A stretch of 64,000 nucleotides of DNA from Conexibacter sp. S30A1 (GTDB taxonomy: Bacteria > Actinomycetota > Thermoleophilia > Solirubrobacterales > Solirubrobacteraceae), in contig NZ_CP097127.1 in assembly GCF_023330665.1 (NCBI RefSeq), positions 2,666,001 through 2,730,000 of the forward strand, written 5' to 3'. A model generated the notes under the pieces. It did not search any database, was not told where the DNA came from, and was given only the letters and a program-made list of their open reading frames with translations. Position numbers and translations under genes: made by a program. This document shows positions 26,981 through 36,722 of this stretch, one piece after another; the stretch's first letter is position 1; each line of letters starts with the position of its first letter.

Positions 26981-27895
26981 GTGGCATATGTTGAAAGCAT
27001 GATCGTTCTAGGGGCGACGAACGTCATCCTGGCAATCGCCTTGGACCTTCTGATCGGTGTCGCTGGCTTGTTCTCGGCCGCGTCCGGTGTCTTCTATGGC
27101 ATCGGGGCGTATGCCGCCGCAATCGTATGGGCCCACGTTACGTCGAACCTGCTAGCTGCGGTGGTGGTGGCGTTCGTAGTCGGCTGCCTGGTTGCCGTGC
27201 CGTTCATCGTTCCCGCATTGCGCGCACGAGTAGAGGTCACGTTCGTAGTCGCTTCGTTGGCCTTTGGTGAGATCCTTACGCAGGTGTTTCAGAGTTGGAA
27301 CGGCGTCACCGGCGGCAACGAGGGGCTGCTTGGGTTTCCCTTGCCGACGCTCTTTGGGCTGACGCTGTCACCGGGACTGTCATTAGTGGTTGTAGGAATA
27401 TGCCTCATGCTCGTGGTTGCTGGCGTCAAGGAGGCAGCGTCCAGGTCCTCCTGGGGACTGGATCTCCGCGCAGTACGCAACGACGACAGCGCGGCACGGT
27501 CTCTCGGTGTTCGCGCGACTCGTATCCGGATCCAGGTGGCGATCCTTGCCTGCGGGCTGACCGCGCTGGCGGGCGTGCTCTACGCCGCCGAGATCGGATA
27601 CGTCGACCCTTCCGGATTTGGCACCTCCGAGTCGGAGTTGATCGCAGCGATGGTGGTCCTCGGCGGCCTCGCGTCGTTCCTAGGGCCGATCGTCGGCGCC
27701 ATCGCCCTGACGGCTATTCCCGCGGGGCTCACATTTGCGCCGATAAGCTCTGCTCTGTTAGGGCCGATTGAGCAAGGCGCATACGGGCTGCTGATTGTTT
27801 TGGTCATCCTTTTCCGCCCGGAGGGCATCGTAGGCGGGTTCACGCGGATCACTATGCGGTTCCGCCCGACTGACACACAGAGGCAGGCTCCGTAA
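26981..27895 (+). CDS. livM: branched-chain-type ABC transporter permease (LivM-like)
   Basis: A 304-aa polytopic protein with the LivM features GVAGLFSAASGVFYGIGAYAAA, the loop DLRAVRNDDSAARSLGVRATRIRIQVA that contacts the ATPases, and SELIAAMVVLGGLASFLGPIVGA. GTG start at 26981, six bases after the livH stop. It would form the heterodimeric membrane channel with LivH. Confidence 0.88.
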   Translation: MAYVESMIVLGATNVILAIALDLLIGVAGLFSAASGVFYGIGAYAAAIVWAHVTSNLLAAVVVAFVVGCLVAVPFIVPALRARVEVTFVVASLAFGEILTQVFQSWNGVTGGNEGLLGFPLPTLFGLTLSPGLSLVVVGICLMLVVAGVKEAASRSSWGLDLRAVRNDDSAARSLGVRATRIRIQVAILACGLTALAGVLYAAEIGYVDPSGFGTSESELIAAMVVLGGLASFLGPIVGAIALTAIPAGLTFAPISSALLGPIEQGAYGLLIVLVILFRPEGIVGGFTRITMRFRPTDTQRQAP

Positions 27896-27896
27896 A

Positions 27897-28661
27897 GTGC
27901 CACGAGACACCGCCTACCCAGCTGCCTTAACGCTGAAACACGTGAGTATGGCATTCGGCGGCGTCAAGGTGCTCCACAACGTGACCACGAGTGTCGAAGG
28001 GCCCGGTATTGTGGCACTGGTAGGTCCGAACGGCGCCGGCAAGACGACACTGTTCAATATCGTCACGGGAGCGCTAAAGCCGGGTAGTGGCAGTGTGCAA
28101 GCGTTCGGGATCGAGCTGACAGCGCTATCGGCCGAGGAAATTGCCGACCTCGGCGTGTTCAGGACCTTTCAGGACGTCCGTCTCTTCCGTGACCTTTCCG
28201 TCCGAGAGAACATCTGCGTCGGCCTCCGGCGAGCTCTTCGCCGACGTGACACGCTGGCGAAAGTCGACGAAGTTATGGAGCACTTCCAGCTTGCGGATCA
28301 GGCAGATTGCCTCGCAAGGGACCTGTCTTACGGCGCCAGCAAGCTCCTTAGCGTTGCCAGGACCGTCATTCACGAGCCGAAGCTGCTCTTGCTGGACGAG
28401 CCGGCGTCGGGGATGGACGCACAGTCATATGAGTGTCTGACTCGTGCCGTGCAGGACCTGGAAGACATTCCAATGGTGATCGTGGAGCACAACTTGGACG
28501 TGGTCCGGGGACTCGCCTCGCGAGTAATCTTCCTCGACGGGGGCGAGATTCTGGCCGACGGCTCGACTGCCGAGATCCTGGCTCGCGAAGATCTCGCCTC
28601 TATCTACTTTGGCCGTGCTGCAGGAGCACGCAGAGGGACTCAAAGCGAGGCAGATGGATGA
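27897..28661 (+). CDS. livG: branched-chain-type ABC transporter ATPase (LivG-like)
   Basis: A 254-aa ABC ATPase: Walker A GPNGAGKTT (near residue 43), FRTFQDVRLFRDLSVRENICVG typical of LivG, Walker B KLLLLDEPASGMD and the H-loop VIVEHNLDVV. The signature loop reads LSYGASKLLSVAR rather than the usual YGQQRRLEIAR, so it is somewhat divergent but plausible. GTG start one base after the livM stop; its stop overlaps the livF ATG. Confidence 0.88.
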   Translation: MPRDTAYPAALTLKHVSMAFGGVKVLHNVTTSVEGPGIVALVGPNGAGKTTLFNIVTGALKPGSGSVQAFGIELTALSAEEIADLGVFRTFQDVRLFRDLSVRENICVGLRRALRRRDTLAKVDEVMEHFQLADQADCLARDLSYGASKLLSVARTVIHEPKLLLLDEPASGMDAQSYECLTRAVQDLEDIPMVIVEHNLDVVRGLASRVIFLDGGEILADGSTAEILAREDLASIYFGRAAGARRGTQSEADG

Positions 28662-29374
28662 GCGCCAGAGCTAGCAACGGTGGTCTTTCCCTTAAGGTAA
28701 GGGCGGCAGGATACGACTCCCGATCTGTTCTGGAGGACGTCGAGATACAGGCACGACCGTCGGAGGTAGTGTCGATTCTCGGTCACAACGGAGCCGGCAA
28801 GACCACGATCCTCAGAGCCCTGTACGGTTTGCTGCCGCGCTTCAGCGGTGAAGTCCAGCTTGCTGATCGGATTATCCGGGCGCCGAACCCAGCAGTGATG
28901 CTTGGCGCGGGAGTGGCCTACGTGCCGACTCCCCCGAACGTGTTCGGCGACATCACGGTTCGAGAGAATTTACTGTTGGGCATGGCTCGCCACCCGCGGG
29001 GTGAGCGAGCCGAACGGCTTGAAGCCGTCTGTGAGCTGTTTCCTGCACTCAGGGACCGGATGCGGGCTAAGTGCTCGAACCTCTCTGGGGGGCAGCGCCA
29101 GATGGTGGCGATTTCGCGCGCGCTGCTCTCTGATCCGTCCGTGCTGTTGCTGGACGAGCCCTCGATCGGGCTCGCGCCCGTATTGGTCGAAGAGATGATG
29201 GACCACATCCGCGCGTTCGTCAGCCGCGGTATAAGTGTCATGCTTGTTGAACAGAGCATCGGCGTCGCCCTCGATATGAGCGATTACATCTACGTCATCA
29301 AGGAGGGAAGTGTGTGTCTTGAGCGACCTTCGTCGGAATTCCCATCAGACGAAGAGCTCTGGACCTACTTCTGA
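28658..29374 (+). CDS. livF: branched-chain-type ABC transporter ATPase (LivF-like)
   Basis: A 238-aa ABC ATPase: Walker A GHNGAGKTT, LGAGVAYVPTPPNVFGDITVRENLLLG (LivF-type Q-loop region, here without the usual Gln), signature LSGGQRQMVAISRAL, Walker B VLLLDEPSIGLAP, and H-loop replaced by MLVEQSIGVAL as in LivF. ATG 28658 overlaps the livG stop as ATGA. A longer in-frame reading back to 28433 overlaps livG and is not favoured. It completes the H-M-G-F transporter set. Confidence 0.9.
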   Translation: MSARASNGGLSLKVRAAGYDSRSVLEDVEIQARPSEVVSILGHNGAGKTTILRALYGLLPRFSGEVQLADRIIRAPNPAVMLGAGVAYVPTPPNVFGDITVRENLLLGMARHPRGERAERLEAVCELFPALRDRMRAKCSNLSGGQRQMVAISRALLSDPSVLLLDEPSIGLAPVLVEEMMDHIRAFVSRGISVMLVEQSIGVALDMSDYIYVIKEGSVCLERPSSEFPSDEELWTYF

Positions 29375-29730
29375 GCGCTCGGTAAACCGCGAGCGGTCTG
29401 CCCATGCGGAGGTACCCATCGATAGTGCGAGCGGTGCGCTCCACAAGGGCCATGGTTCAGCGAGCTGAGTTCAGGCAGGCAAGCAGTGGGGAGCACCGAG
29501 TAGTAGATGAACGCCAAGAGGGAGCGGAGCGCGGCCTGGTCGGCTGGTAAGGACCCGCGGATCTACGCTCGTTGTGCCGGCCTGCGACCGGTCGCGGCGA
29601 AAAAAATTACGTCGTGACACGATTGGCGGGGCGACCCGAGGTCCCGGGGATGTCGGCTATCTTCCCGTCAGCCGGGACGAACCGACCAGGAAGCGATCTG
29701 CAAGCCCTAGATAAGATACGGAGTGAGTGT
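29375..29730. other. gene-free spacer with the promoter of the second PrpD unit
   Basis: 356 bases. An in-frame extension of the next gene reaches back to 29572 but shows no family similarity. A GGAG at 29720-29723 serves the start at 29731. No hairpin or clear promoter was recognised. Confidence 0.45.
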
Positions 29731-31167
29731 ATGTCAGTGGCTCGAGAGCTGGCTGAGTTCCTAGCGAGCATTTCGATTGACGACCTGCCGGATGACACGG
29801 TTGAACATGCAGCAATGGTCGTCGCCAGTACAGTCGCAAGCGCGGCCGCTGGCATCACCATCCCGTCGGCCCAGGTGATTAGAGATCTTGCTCGTGAGCG
29901 CAGCGGACGGCCAGACGCATCCTTGTGGTTCGACGCCGGGGCGAAGCTCTCGGTGCCCGAGGTTGCGCAGGCGAACGCTGTCGCAAGTTCCGCGGCAGCT
30001 TCTGACGACAGCGATCTGCGGAACATCGTCCATGCGGGGGGGTTGCTGACTGCGATCGCACTAGCCGCCGGCGAACGGACGCAGGCGGATGGTAACGGTG
30101 TGCTCGCCGCGATTGTATGTGGCTACGAGGCAGCGGGACGCATCGGAGAAGCGATGACCCCCGGTGTCCAGGAACACGGGTTCCATGGCACGATTGGCTT
30201 CGGACGCGGCTTCCATGGATGTGTCGCCGCTGTGTTTGGGGCAACCGTGGCGGCGGGTCGGTTGTTCGGGCTTGATCCAGAGCAACTCACCCAGGCAATT
30301 GCACTGTCGGCGACATCCATTGGGGGCCTCATGGTTGCTGCCAAGACCAGCACGGCTCGCGAATATCACGACGGAATCGCCGCACTGATTGCGCTGCAGG
30401 CGACGTGCGCAGCCGCGCGTGGCTACGTTGCCGAGGAGTCGGTTCTCGAGGCCCCACAAGGCTTCTTCGAACTTTTCGGCGGCGTCCCAGGAGCGCTCGG
30501 GGGCGCGGTCGCCACAGCAGACTTGGGCGCTAGCTGGGACATCTCAACTGACATGGCGATTAAGCTTCTCCCCGGCGGACACCCGTATCACGCGTTTGGC
30601 AGGGCCGCAGCCGCCGCGGTTGCTGACAGCGGGATTACTCCAGAAGAAATCGAGAGCATCATCCTGTCCAGTCCAGGAATGGAACGAATCGCAGGTCCGC
30701 TTCATCCGAAGAATCTGGTGGAGATGGCTCATAGTCCGGCCTATTTCGCCGCGGCAGGTGCAGCGGACGCAGACTTTTCTTGGATTCATGCGAGGGCCGA
30801 CAAGTGGCAGGACCCCGTCATCAATAGCCTTATCGACAAGGTAGCTGCCGGTCCCGAGCCGCCAGTCGGTTCGCCGCCATATCGTCACGGAGGGACGGTG
30901 ACGCTGCGGACTTACGACGGTCGCGTGGCTACGCACACGGTGTATCAGGCTCCGGGCTCCGCAGCCTGCGGCTTAGGCTGGAGCGAAGTCGATGCTAAAT
31001 ACCGGGCTTTGGTACCAACTTCCGGAGTATCTGAGGAAAGGATGGACATCAGCCTAGAAATGATTCATGACTTGGTGCGATTGCCCGCGGTAACGGCTTT
31101 GACCGCCATGCTGAGAGTCGACCAACGACCAAACAGTAACGGTAGGGCAGCGATGCAGGTGCCGTGA
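29731..31167 (+). CDS. MmgE/PrpD-family protein 2
   Basis: A 478-aa paralogue of the 21.1-kb gene, with DLRNIVHAGGLLTAIALAAGE near residue 90, GFHGTIGFGRGFHGCVAAVFGA near residue 150 and IKLLPGGHPYHAFGRAA near residue 275. The active-site region differs from copy 1 (no DYDD motif), so the two probably act on different substrates or steps. ATG 29731 has GGAG seven bases upstream. It lies between the liv operon and a second IclR gene, mirroring the PrpD-IclR pair on the other side of the transporter. Confidence 0.84.
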   Translation: MSVARELAEFLASISIDDLPDDTVEHAAMVVASTVASAAAGITIPSAQVIRDLARERSGRPDASLWFDAGAKLSVPEVAQANAVASSAAASDDSDLRNIVHAGGLLTAIALAAGERTQADGNGVLAAIVCGYEAAGRIGEAMTPGVQEHGFHGTIGFGRGFHGCVAAVFGATVAAGRLFGLDPEQLTQAIALSATSIGGLMVAAKTSTAREYHDGIAALIALQATCAAARGYVAEESVLEAPQGFFELFGGVPGALGGAVATADLGASWDISTDMAIKLLPGGHPYHAFGRAAAAAVADSGITPEEIESIILSSPGMERIAGPLHPKNLVEMAHSPAYFAAAGAADADFSWIHARADKWQDPVINSLIDKVAAGPEPPVGSPPYRHGGTVTLRTYDGRVATHTVYQAPGSAACGLGWSEVDAKYRALVPTSGVSEERMDISLEMIHDLVRLPAVTALTAMLRVDQRPNSNGRAAMQVP

Positions 31168-31440
31168 GCGATGACTTGACACCACCGCGTGACACCCCGG
31201 TCATGGTTGACCGCCGCAGGTCATTCAGGCCGGACGCTCCTCGCTGGCTCATGCGTGATCGTCAGCCAAGTACCCTTCCCAGGGTCGTTTTGGTACTGTC
31301 GGCGTTAGCGTGACCGCAGGAGTGCCGAAAAGAGCCAGGGTCACGGGGCAAACCAAGACGGCCTCGACGAACACCACCATGCCTCTATCCTAAGCTGCGG
31401 CTGGGGCGTCTGATCAGAGTTGAGAAGTGAGGTGAGGACC

Positions 31441-32265
31441 GTGACGGAAGCCGAACCGGCGACTGAGTTGCATCCGAGCAGCGAAGCGTACTTCATCCAG
31501 AGTCTCGCACGCGGGCTGCGGGTTCTGGAAGCGTTTGAGTCTGGTCGTCATGAACTCTCGCAGTCCGAAGTGGCAGCAGCCGCCGGCGTCACGGTTCCTA
31601 GTGCGCTTCGTATCGGCTACACCCTCCAGTCGCTAGGCTACTTGACTCGCAACCCGGCTACTCGCGGTTACAGGCTTGGGCCAAAGGTGTTGGCGCTAGG
31701 GCGTGCGACCCTCGCGTCGATGCCACTGCCTAGGATCGCCGATCCGCTGCTCCGCGACCTCCGGGACGCAACCGGCGAGACGGTGAAGATGGCTGTCCTG
31801 CAAGGCACCGAGATGGTGTACATCGTGCGTTACCCGTCGACCATGCATCCGACAACGTCCGTTCACGTTGGGTCTCGCCTTGAGGCATGCGCGACGTCAA
31901 CGGGCCGAGCGATCCTCGCCAAGCTCCCGCCGAAGCGCGCAAGGGAAATAGTAGAGCACAGCCGGCGCGTCGGTCATACCGCTCGCACTCAAACGGATGT
32001 GGAAGCTGTCATGCGGGACATCGATAGAGCCCGCGCCGACGGGTTTGCCATTAACGACCAGGGCACGTCGATGGAGCACCGTTCCGTGGGAGCCGCAGTC
32101 TTGGACGCAAGCGGAGAGCCAATCGCGGCGATTAACATCTCTGTGTCTGTCAGCCGCGTCACCGTGGTGGAGATGCGTACGCGGCTCGCGCCGCTGGTGG
32201 TGGCGACGAGCGAGGACATATCAAGCCTGCTGTTGAGTGCGGAGCGGGAGAGCGGTAGATGCTAA
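31441..32265 (+). CDS. IclR-family transcriptional regulator 2
   Basis: A 274-aa regulator. Winged helix ELSQSEVAAAAGVTVPSALRIGYTLQSLGYL near residues 28-65; effector domain with TSTGRAILAKLPP and FAINDQGTSMEHRSVGAAVLD. It is clearly paralogous to the regulator at 22.5 kb (both have FIQSLARGLRVL / LVESLARGLSVL lead-ins). GTG 31441 has GAGGTGAGG upstream; a TTG at 31420 is in frame. It ends a few bases before transposase debris, so the right border of the catabolic block was cut by an insertion. Confidence 0.88.
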   Translation: MTEAEPATELHPSSEAYFIQSLARGLRVLEAFESGRHELSQSEVAAAAGVTVPSALRIGYTLQSLGYLTRNPATRGYRLGPKVLALGRATLASMPLPRIADPLLRDLRDATGETVKMAVLQGTEMVYIVRYPSTMHPTTSVHVGSRLEACATSTGRAILAKLPPKRAREIVEHSRRVGHTARTQTDVEAVMRDIDRARADGFAINDQGTSMEHRSVGAAVLDASGEPIAAINISVSVSRVTVVEMRTRLAPLVVATSEDISSLLLSAERESGRC

Positions 32266-33476
32266 AGGATGCAGCTTGTCTGCAGTGACGGCATGCCGCT
32301 CGGCGACGACGTTGTTGGCGTAGCGTAGGTCGTGGTCGCGGTGGCGTTCGTGGGCGAGGTGGTAGGTCCAGTAGGCGTCAAAGGCTCCGTTGCTGGTCAG
32401 CGCCCGGAGTTTGAGGATGGCCTCGGGACCGTCAAGGCCGCAGCGGGCGCCGGTGATGTCCATCCGGTCCTTGACCAGATGGCGGCAGGCGCCTTTGATG
32501 ATTCCGGTGCCGATCGGCCACCCGTTGGTCAGGGCGGTGGGGTGGTCGAGGTGGCGTTTCTTGTTGAGCAGGTAGCCGGCGGCGCGATCGGCGTTGAGGC
32601 GTTTCTCGGGAGTGCGGTTGCGTTTGGTCGCGGCTGGGCGGATCGCGGCGGCGACGATCCCGGCTTTGCCGTCAAGGACGGCGAGCGCTTTGTCGTGCAC
32701 CCATTGTTCTGCGGCGGGGTTGCCCTCTTTGTGAAAGCACAAGGCGGCTGACCACAAATATTCCAGGACGCCCAAGAAGTCGATGACGACAGCGACCGTG
32801 AGCTTGCGCTGCCTGGCCTCGGCGGTGATCCGGGTGATCTGGTGAGCGTTACCGTCGACCAACGCGATCCACGTCTGCCGGTGGCAGGGGTCGCGACGTT
32901 CGGCCTGCTCGGAGATCTGGCCGATCACGGTCGCGGGGTCCTGGATGACGCTGGCGCACAACCACTTGCGTCTCGCGCGAGGGGCCGGCAGCGTCTCCTC
33001 TGCCGTAGGGGCGAGCACGTCGCCTGGCGTGCGCGGCGCCGGGGCGATGTCATAGACAGCGCCGACTTCCGCGATCCGCTTGCGATTGGCCTTCTCGCCC
33101 TGGATAGCCGCGCTTTTAGTTTCGGGGATGGGCGCTGCGCCGCGCGGGCGGTCGCGTCCCTGAGCGCGTCCGCGCGCATCACGATCCCTTTCCCATCGGC
33201 AGAGAGCACCAGCACATCGTTCTCCTCGGGCGGCCGGTCGCTGACAGTCTGTTCGGCATAGCAGGCGTCGAAGTCGACCGCGGCACGGACGGCGAGCTGT
33301 TCAACTTGACGCTTGCCGAGCTGCAGGCCCGTCCGGTCTCGCAGCTGGCTGGTCGCATGCTCAAAGCAGCCCGCCGCCGCCTCCACAGCACCCTTGGCAT
33401 GATGACCCCAGAAGAGTTCGAGACTACCCACTGCCAAGCTCAAATCAAAGAACCCTCCCCCGTGTAGGAGCGGCAC
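32221..33476 (-). pseudogene. ISKra4-family transposase remnant, frameshifted and N-terminally truncated
   Basis: The downstream frame contains KGACRHLVKDRMDITGARCGLDGPEAILKLRALTSNG, the C-terminal hallmark of ISKra4 transposases. The upstream frame carries GKRQVEQLAVRAAVDFDACY and VLVLSADGKGIVMR. The two connect near 33098-33100, where one G missing from a G-run would give LSR-GEKANRKRIAEVGAVYDIAP in one frame. About 100 N-terminal residues typical of the family are absent. The last codons overlap the end of the IclR gene, so the IS end lies near 32270. Confidence 0.8.
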
Positions 33477-33890
33477 GAAACCTCGGGCGGTTCAGGATGT
33501 GGTGGTCGGTCCGGTGGTGGCGCGCGAGTCTGGCGTACCGTTCGAGCGCTCGGTCAGCGGTTGGCTGGGTGCACGCGCGCTGTTCTGGGTAGAGCGGCAG
33601 TTCGGGGATGTCGGCGCGTCTCAGCTCGGCATGAGGCGGGCCGCTGCTGCTGCTTCTCAGCCTGGGCTACCGTCCGCCTCGGTCTCTTGTCACGCATCGC
33701 AACCTCCAAACCCGGGTTGGTGTTACAAGGTCAGCTGGCTTCTGACCGTCCACAGTGGGCCCAGTTCAGACGTCTGCACCCACATCTGTGTCGACGCCAA
33801 TAGAGCTCCGAATCACCGTGATCGGGTTCGCACGGCAAGCAGCTGGGATCTTCCGGTTCATAGCCAGGCGGAGCGTCGCGCGTCAGCCGG
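33477..33890. other. spacer between transposase remnants
   Basis: 414 bases of probable IS debris. A minus-strand frame begins MRDKRPRRTVAQAEKQQQ near 33695 and resembles the N-terminus of a transposase, but it is short and I cannot assign it. Confidence 0.3.
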
Positions 33891-34493
33891 CTACACATGC
33901 GACCACCTTGGTGCCCACTCCGGCGGCCGCAGGTCATTGGCGCGCAGAATCCGATGAACGGTCGAGGACGGCACATTGGTTGCCGCCGAAAGTCGGCGCA
34001 GGCTCCAATACCGGGCGCCATCTGGTGGTGGCCCATGCACCGTAGCCAGCACCCGGTGAACCTGGTCGCTCGTAATCACTCTCGGCCGCCCCGGCCGCGG
34101 TGCATCAGCCAAACCGTCCAGACGCCGCTCACTGAACCTCACCAGCCAAAGTCGCACCGTCGGCTGCGAAACCCCAATCTTCGCGGCAATTTCAGCGTTG
34201 GCCGTCCCAGCCGCGGCGAGCAGCACGATCTTGGCCCGCATAGCGTCGTTCTGCGGCGTCGAGCGTTTTCGCACCACCGCCTCCAGCAACTGCCGTTCAG
34301 CGTCCGTCAGCTCGAGCCAAGCCAAAATAGTCGCCACCAGCGAAGCCGCACGGAAATTCGACCGCGCAGTTAGCCAAGGAACCCTGCGAGCTCCGGGCGC
34401 AGTCGCCCAAACGGGTGGAACCGGAGCGCCGCGCCTGACGAGACAAAACAGCCGATGACTGTGGCCCGAGATCTCTGCACCGGCGCGAACCAA
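33891..34493 (-). pseudogene. IS630-family transposase, N-terminal fragment
   Basis: Residues LTDAERQLLEAVVRKRSTPQNDAMRAKIVLLAAAG followed by a helix-turn-helix (NAEIAAKIGVSQPTVRLWLVRF) and RLDGLADAPRPGRPRVIT are the DNA-binding half of an IS630 transposase. The frame stops at DLRPPEWAPRWSHV, before the DDE catalytic domain. No continuation is found to the left, so it is a truncated remnant. The first 60 residues of the open frame are probably not part of the protein. Confidence 0.72.
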
Positions 34494-34721
34494 ACCGTGT
34501 TGTCGTGAGCACTGGCCTGGCGCCGCGGTTACTCGTGGTCGCTACGCAGGATGGCGGCGAGCTTTGTGAGATCCGCGGCAATCTGCTCAAGCAGTCCTGC
34601 GGCGGCCTCTCGCTGCTGGCTGTTGAGCGACACGCTGGGTGGTGACGATTCGGGCCTCAAACGTCGTTGAGCGTGGTGATGTGATCGGCTGCTGATCGCG
34701 GTCAACGCCAGGATGGTGGTG

Positions 34722-34844
34722 ATGACCGGCCGGGCCGTGGTGTTCGTCCGTAATTTGCGGGTGCTGGCCGCTGCCGTGCCGCCAGCGGTGATGCTGCTTA
34801 TCACCATGCTGGTGGCGGCGTTTGCCGGTGCGGCCGGGGTCTGA
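34722..34844 (+). CDS. 40-aa predicted membrane peptide of transposon A
   Basis: Begins MTGRAVVFVRNLRVLAAAV and continues with one hydrophobic helix (about residues 14-38). The copy in transposon B differs at A5V, V6A and F8V only, all hydrophobic exchanges, with an unbroken frame. An upstream in-frame ATG at 34713 exists only in copy A. Too short for homology calls; translation is not proven. Confidence 0.45.
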   Translation: MTGRAVVFVRNLRVLAAAVPPAVMLLITMLVAAFAGAAGV

Positions 34845-34927
34845 TATGCCTTCCAACACGAGTTCCCCCGGGGGTCTGGTGGGAGGGGCCGTTGGGAGCG
34901 TTGGCCAGGTGAGGAGCGTGGTGTTGT

Positions 34928-35512
34928 GTGGGTGTGATGGCGATGAGCGCAGAGCAGGTGGTGGTGGAGGCTGATCTGCTGGCTGGGCGTTTGTGCTGCC
35001 CGGTTTGTGACGGGCCGCTTGCGCCTTGGGGGTTTGCGCGCGAGCGCACCGTGCGCCTGCTTGATGAGACACGCTTGCTGCGGCCACGGCGAGCGTGCTG
35101 TCGGAGCTGTGAGCGGACACACGTGCTGCTGCCGGCCTGGGCGCTTGCCAGGCGGCGTGACGGGACGGAGGTGATCGGCCGGGCGCTTTTGGCCAAGGCC
35201 AACGGTCAGGGGCACCGCACGATCGCAGCGGCGCTCGGGCGCCCACCAGGGACGGTGCGTGGCTGGTTGCGCACCTTCACGCGCCGCGCCGGGGCGATCA
35301 CCACGGCCGCTCGCCTGTGGGAGCGTGCGCTTGACCCGTCAGCCAACCAGCAGATCGTGTCCGGCCCGCCGCTGGTGCAGGCGGTGGACGCGCTCGGCCG
35401 TGCGACCAGGGCATGCCGGCTGCGGCTGAAGCTCACCGCGTCACCGTGGGAGCTTGCTGTGGTGTTGACGGGCCTGTTGCACGGGCCGGGACGCGACCCA
35501 CCAGGGTTCTGA
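34928..35512 (+). CDS. zinc-ribbon/HTH protein of transposon A (DUF6431-like)
   Basis: A 194-aa protein. The N-terminal zinc ribbon has CCPVCDGPLAPWGFARE and ACCRSCERTHVLLP. A helix-turn-helix follows (GQGHRTIAAALGRPPGTVRGWLRTF, about residues 90-120), then a helical tail. It looks like the DNA-recognition half of a transposase without a catalytic domain. GTG 34928 follows GAGGAG; ATG 34937 and 34943 are alternatives. About 92% identical to the copy at 40777-41361, both intact, so the frame appears to be maintained. Confidence 0.75.
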   Translation: MGVMAMSAEQVVVEADLLAGRLCCPVCDGPLAPWGFARERTVRLLDETRLLRPRRACCRSCERTHVLLPAWALARRRDGTEVIGRALLAKANGQGHRTIAAALGRPPGTVRGWLRTFTRRAGAITTAARLWERALDPSANQQIVSGPPLVQAVDALGRATRACRLRLKLTASPWELAVVLTGLLHGPGRDPPGF

Positions 35513-36161
35513 GACCCCGCGGTGTTGGTGCCCAGGCGCGGTGGGTCGCATCGCTCGGGCCGCACACGCCCCGCACCCCGAACAACATCCCGCGTCCTGG
35601 CATCCAGGCTCATGCCGAGCGATCAACAGCGAAAGCGAAGCGGTCACAGACGCGCAACGCACCACCACCCGCCCCCGTGCCCCCTGTTTCTCTTCCTTGC
35701 CGCCGTTCCCAGGGCCACAGGAGCACGCTGCAAGGGGCTTTGGTCGTTCGGTCGTTCATAACCCAGATCATCACCCCCGATGACGCGATCATCACCATCC
35801 TGAGTGTCCGTCAACAGCTGGCCCGGTAACGCGCTGTCCGCGACGCTGGCGGGTGGCTCGGAACCCGACTTGGCCAGTTCCGCTCCGATGAACGCCTCGA
35901 GGACGCTGCGCTGGATACGCACCCGCCGTCCTCCGACTCGCAGCGCCGGTAGCTCTCCACGGTCTATCCAGTTGCGGACTGTTTGAGCGTTCACCTTGAG
36001 GAGGGCGGCGGTCTCATCGACCGTTAATAGCTCTGCGTCCGTGATGGTCATTGGCCAAACAGATCATACTTGAGTCGCAGTGAGACAAAGCAGCGTCAGC
36101 ATCTGCCTCATGGCTGACACGGAGGTCTCCGCTGGTGCTGCGCTGGCGGCCTTGCTCGCTA

Positions 36162-36722
36162 CTACCCCAGCCATTCGTCGAAGCGCTGGCTGACGCTCCG
36201 GTTGTGCGCTTGAACCCGGTCACGTAACTGCTGGCCGGCAGGCCCAGCGATCGTGGCGGCGGTGTACTCCTCCGGCTCCCAGCGCTGCACGGCGCAGCGC
36301 AACAGCGTGTCGATCGCTTTGATCGGGATCCAGCGCGGGTCACGGAAGTCGCCCGGCTTCATGTTCCCGGGGAACCGGTGGCGTTCGTGGTCCGGGGTGA
36401 TAATGATCAGCTGGTCGACCAGATGCTCCGGGTCGTCCGGGTTCTCGCTCACGGAGCGGTGATGGAAGTCGACGGCGAGATACTCGTCGGGTGGGCGGTG
36501 CTGGATTAGCTGGAACTCACGGCCATCGGGGTAGAGCTGTTCTTGGATCGTGTGGGCGAGCGTCTCGATCGCGTTCGGGATGTAGGTGCCGGGGTTATCG
36601 GTCAGCTCGCCGGCGATCACGACCGGCCGGTAGCCGGGTGCTTCGTACGCACGGGCGTGGCAGATGCCTTGCATGCCGCCGATACCCGGAAACGTCAGCA
36701 GTAGCTCCCACTCAAGCTGCAT
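36162..36722 (-). CDS. conserved hypothetical protein next to the relaxase
   Basis: A 186-aa protein of unknown function, beginning MQLEWELLLTFPGIGG. It contains YRPVVIAGELTDNPGTYIPNAIETLAHTIQEQLYP, PDEYLAVDFHHRSVSENPDDPEHL and WIPIKAIDTLLRCAVQRWEPEEYTA. No signal peptide or membrane segment. An upstream in-frame start (36929) would overlap the relaxase end; ATG 36722 with AGGAT upstream is more natural. It lies downstream of the relaxase in the same direction, so it may be a transfer accessory factor. Confidence 0.55.
   Translation of the reverse strand: MQLEWELLLTFPGIGGMQGICHARAYEAPGYRPVVIAGELTDNPGTYIPNAIETLAHTIQEQLYPDGREFQLIQHRPPDEYLAVDFHHRSVSENPDDPEHLVDQLIIITPDHERHRFPGNMKPGDFRDPRWIPIKAIDTLLRCAVQRWEPEEYTAATIAGPAGQQLRDRVQAHNRSVSQRFDEWLG

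Larger units (their letters stand above)
34615..35822 (+). mobile_element. TGTTGA-ended transposon, copy A (1196 bp plus 6-bp target duplication)
   Basis: The element proper is 34621-35816. Its ends TGTTGAGCGACAC and, read inward from the right, TGTTGACGGACAC are inverted repeats that continue imperfectly for about 29 bp. Flanking 6-bp duplications GCTGGC lie at 34615-34620 and 35817-35822. Content: a 40-codon membrane peptide and a 194-aa zinc-ribbon/HTH protein, with no DDE or other recombinase domain. A second copy at 40470-41663 shares the whole unit. The 5'-TG...CA-3' ends resemble IS3/IS481-type elements. Confidence 0.9.
34529..36051 (-). pseudogene. excisionase-type HTH gene split by transposon copy A
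   Basis: The N-terminal part (36051-35817) encodes LLTVDETAALLKVNAQTVRNWIDRGELPALRVGGRRVRIQ, a classical excisionase/MerR helix-turn-helix. The C-terminal part (34614-34529) encodes QREAAAGLLEQIAADLTKLAAILRSDHE. Removing 34621-35816 and one GCTGGC copy joins them in frame as PGQQREAAAG, giving a complete 106-aa protein. As it stands the N-terminal part reads into the transposon. It was probably a small regulator of the neighbouring relaxase operon. Confidence 0.85.

Noticed and set aside
33098..33100. Programmed frameshift in the ISKra4 transposase
   Set aside because: The N-terminus is also missing and the gene sits in IS debris, so decay is the simpler explanation.
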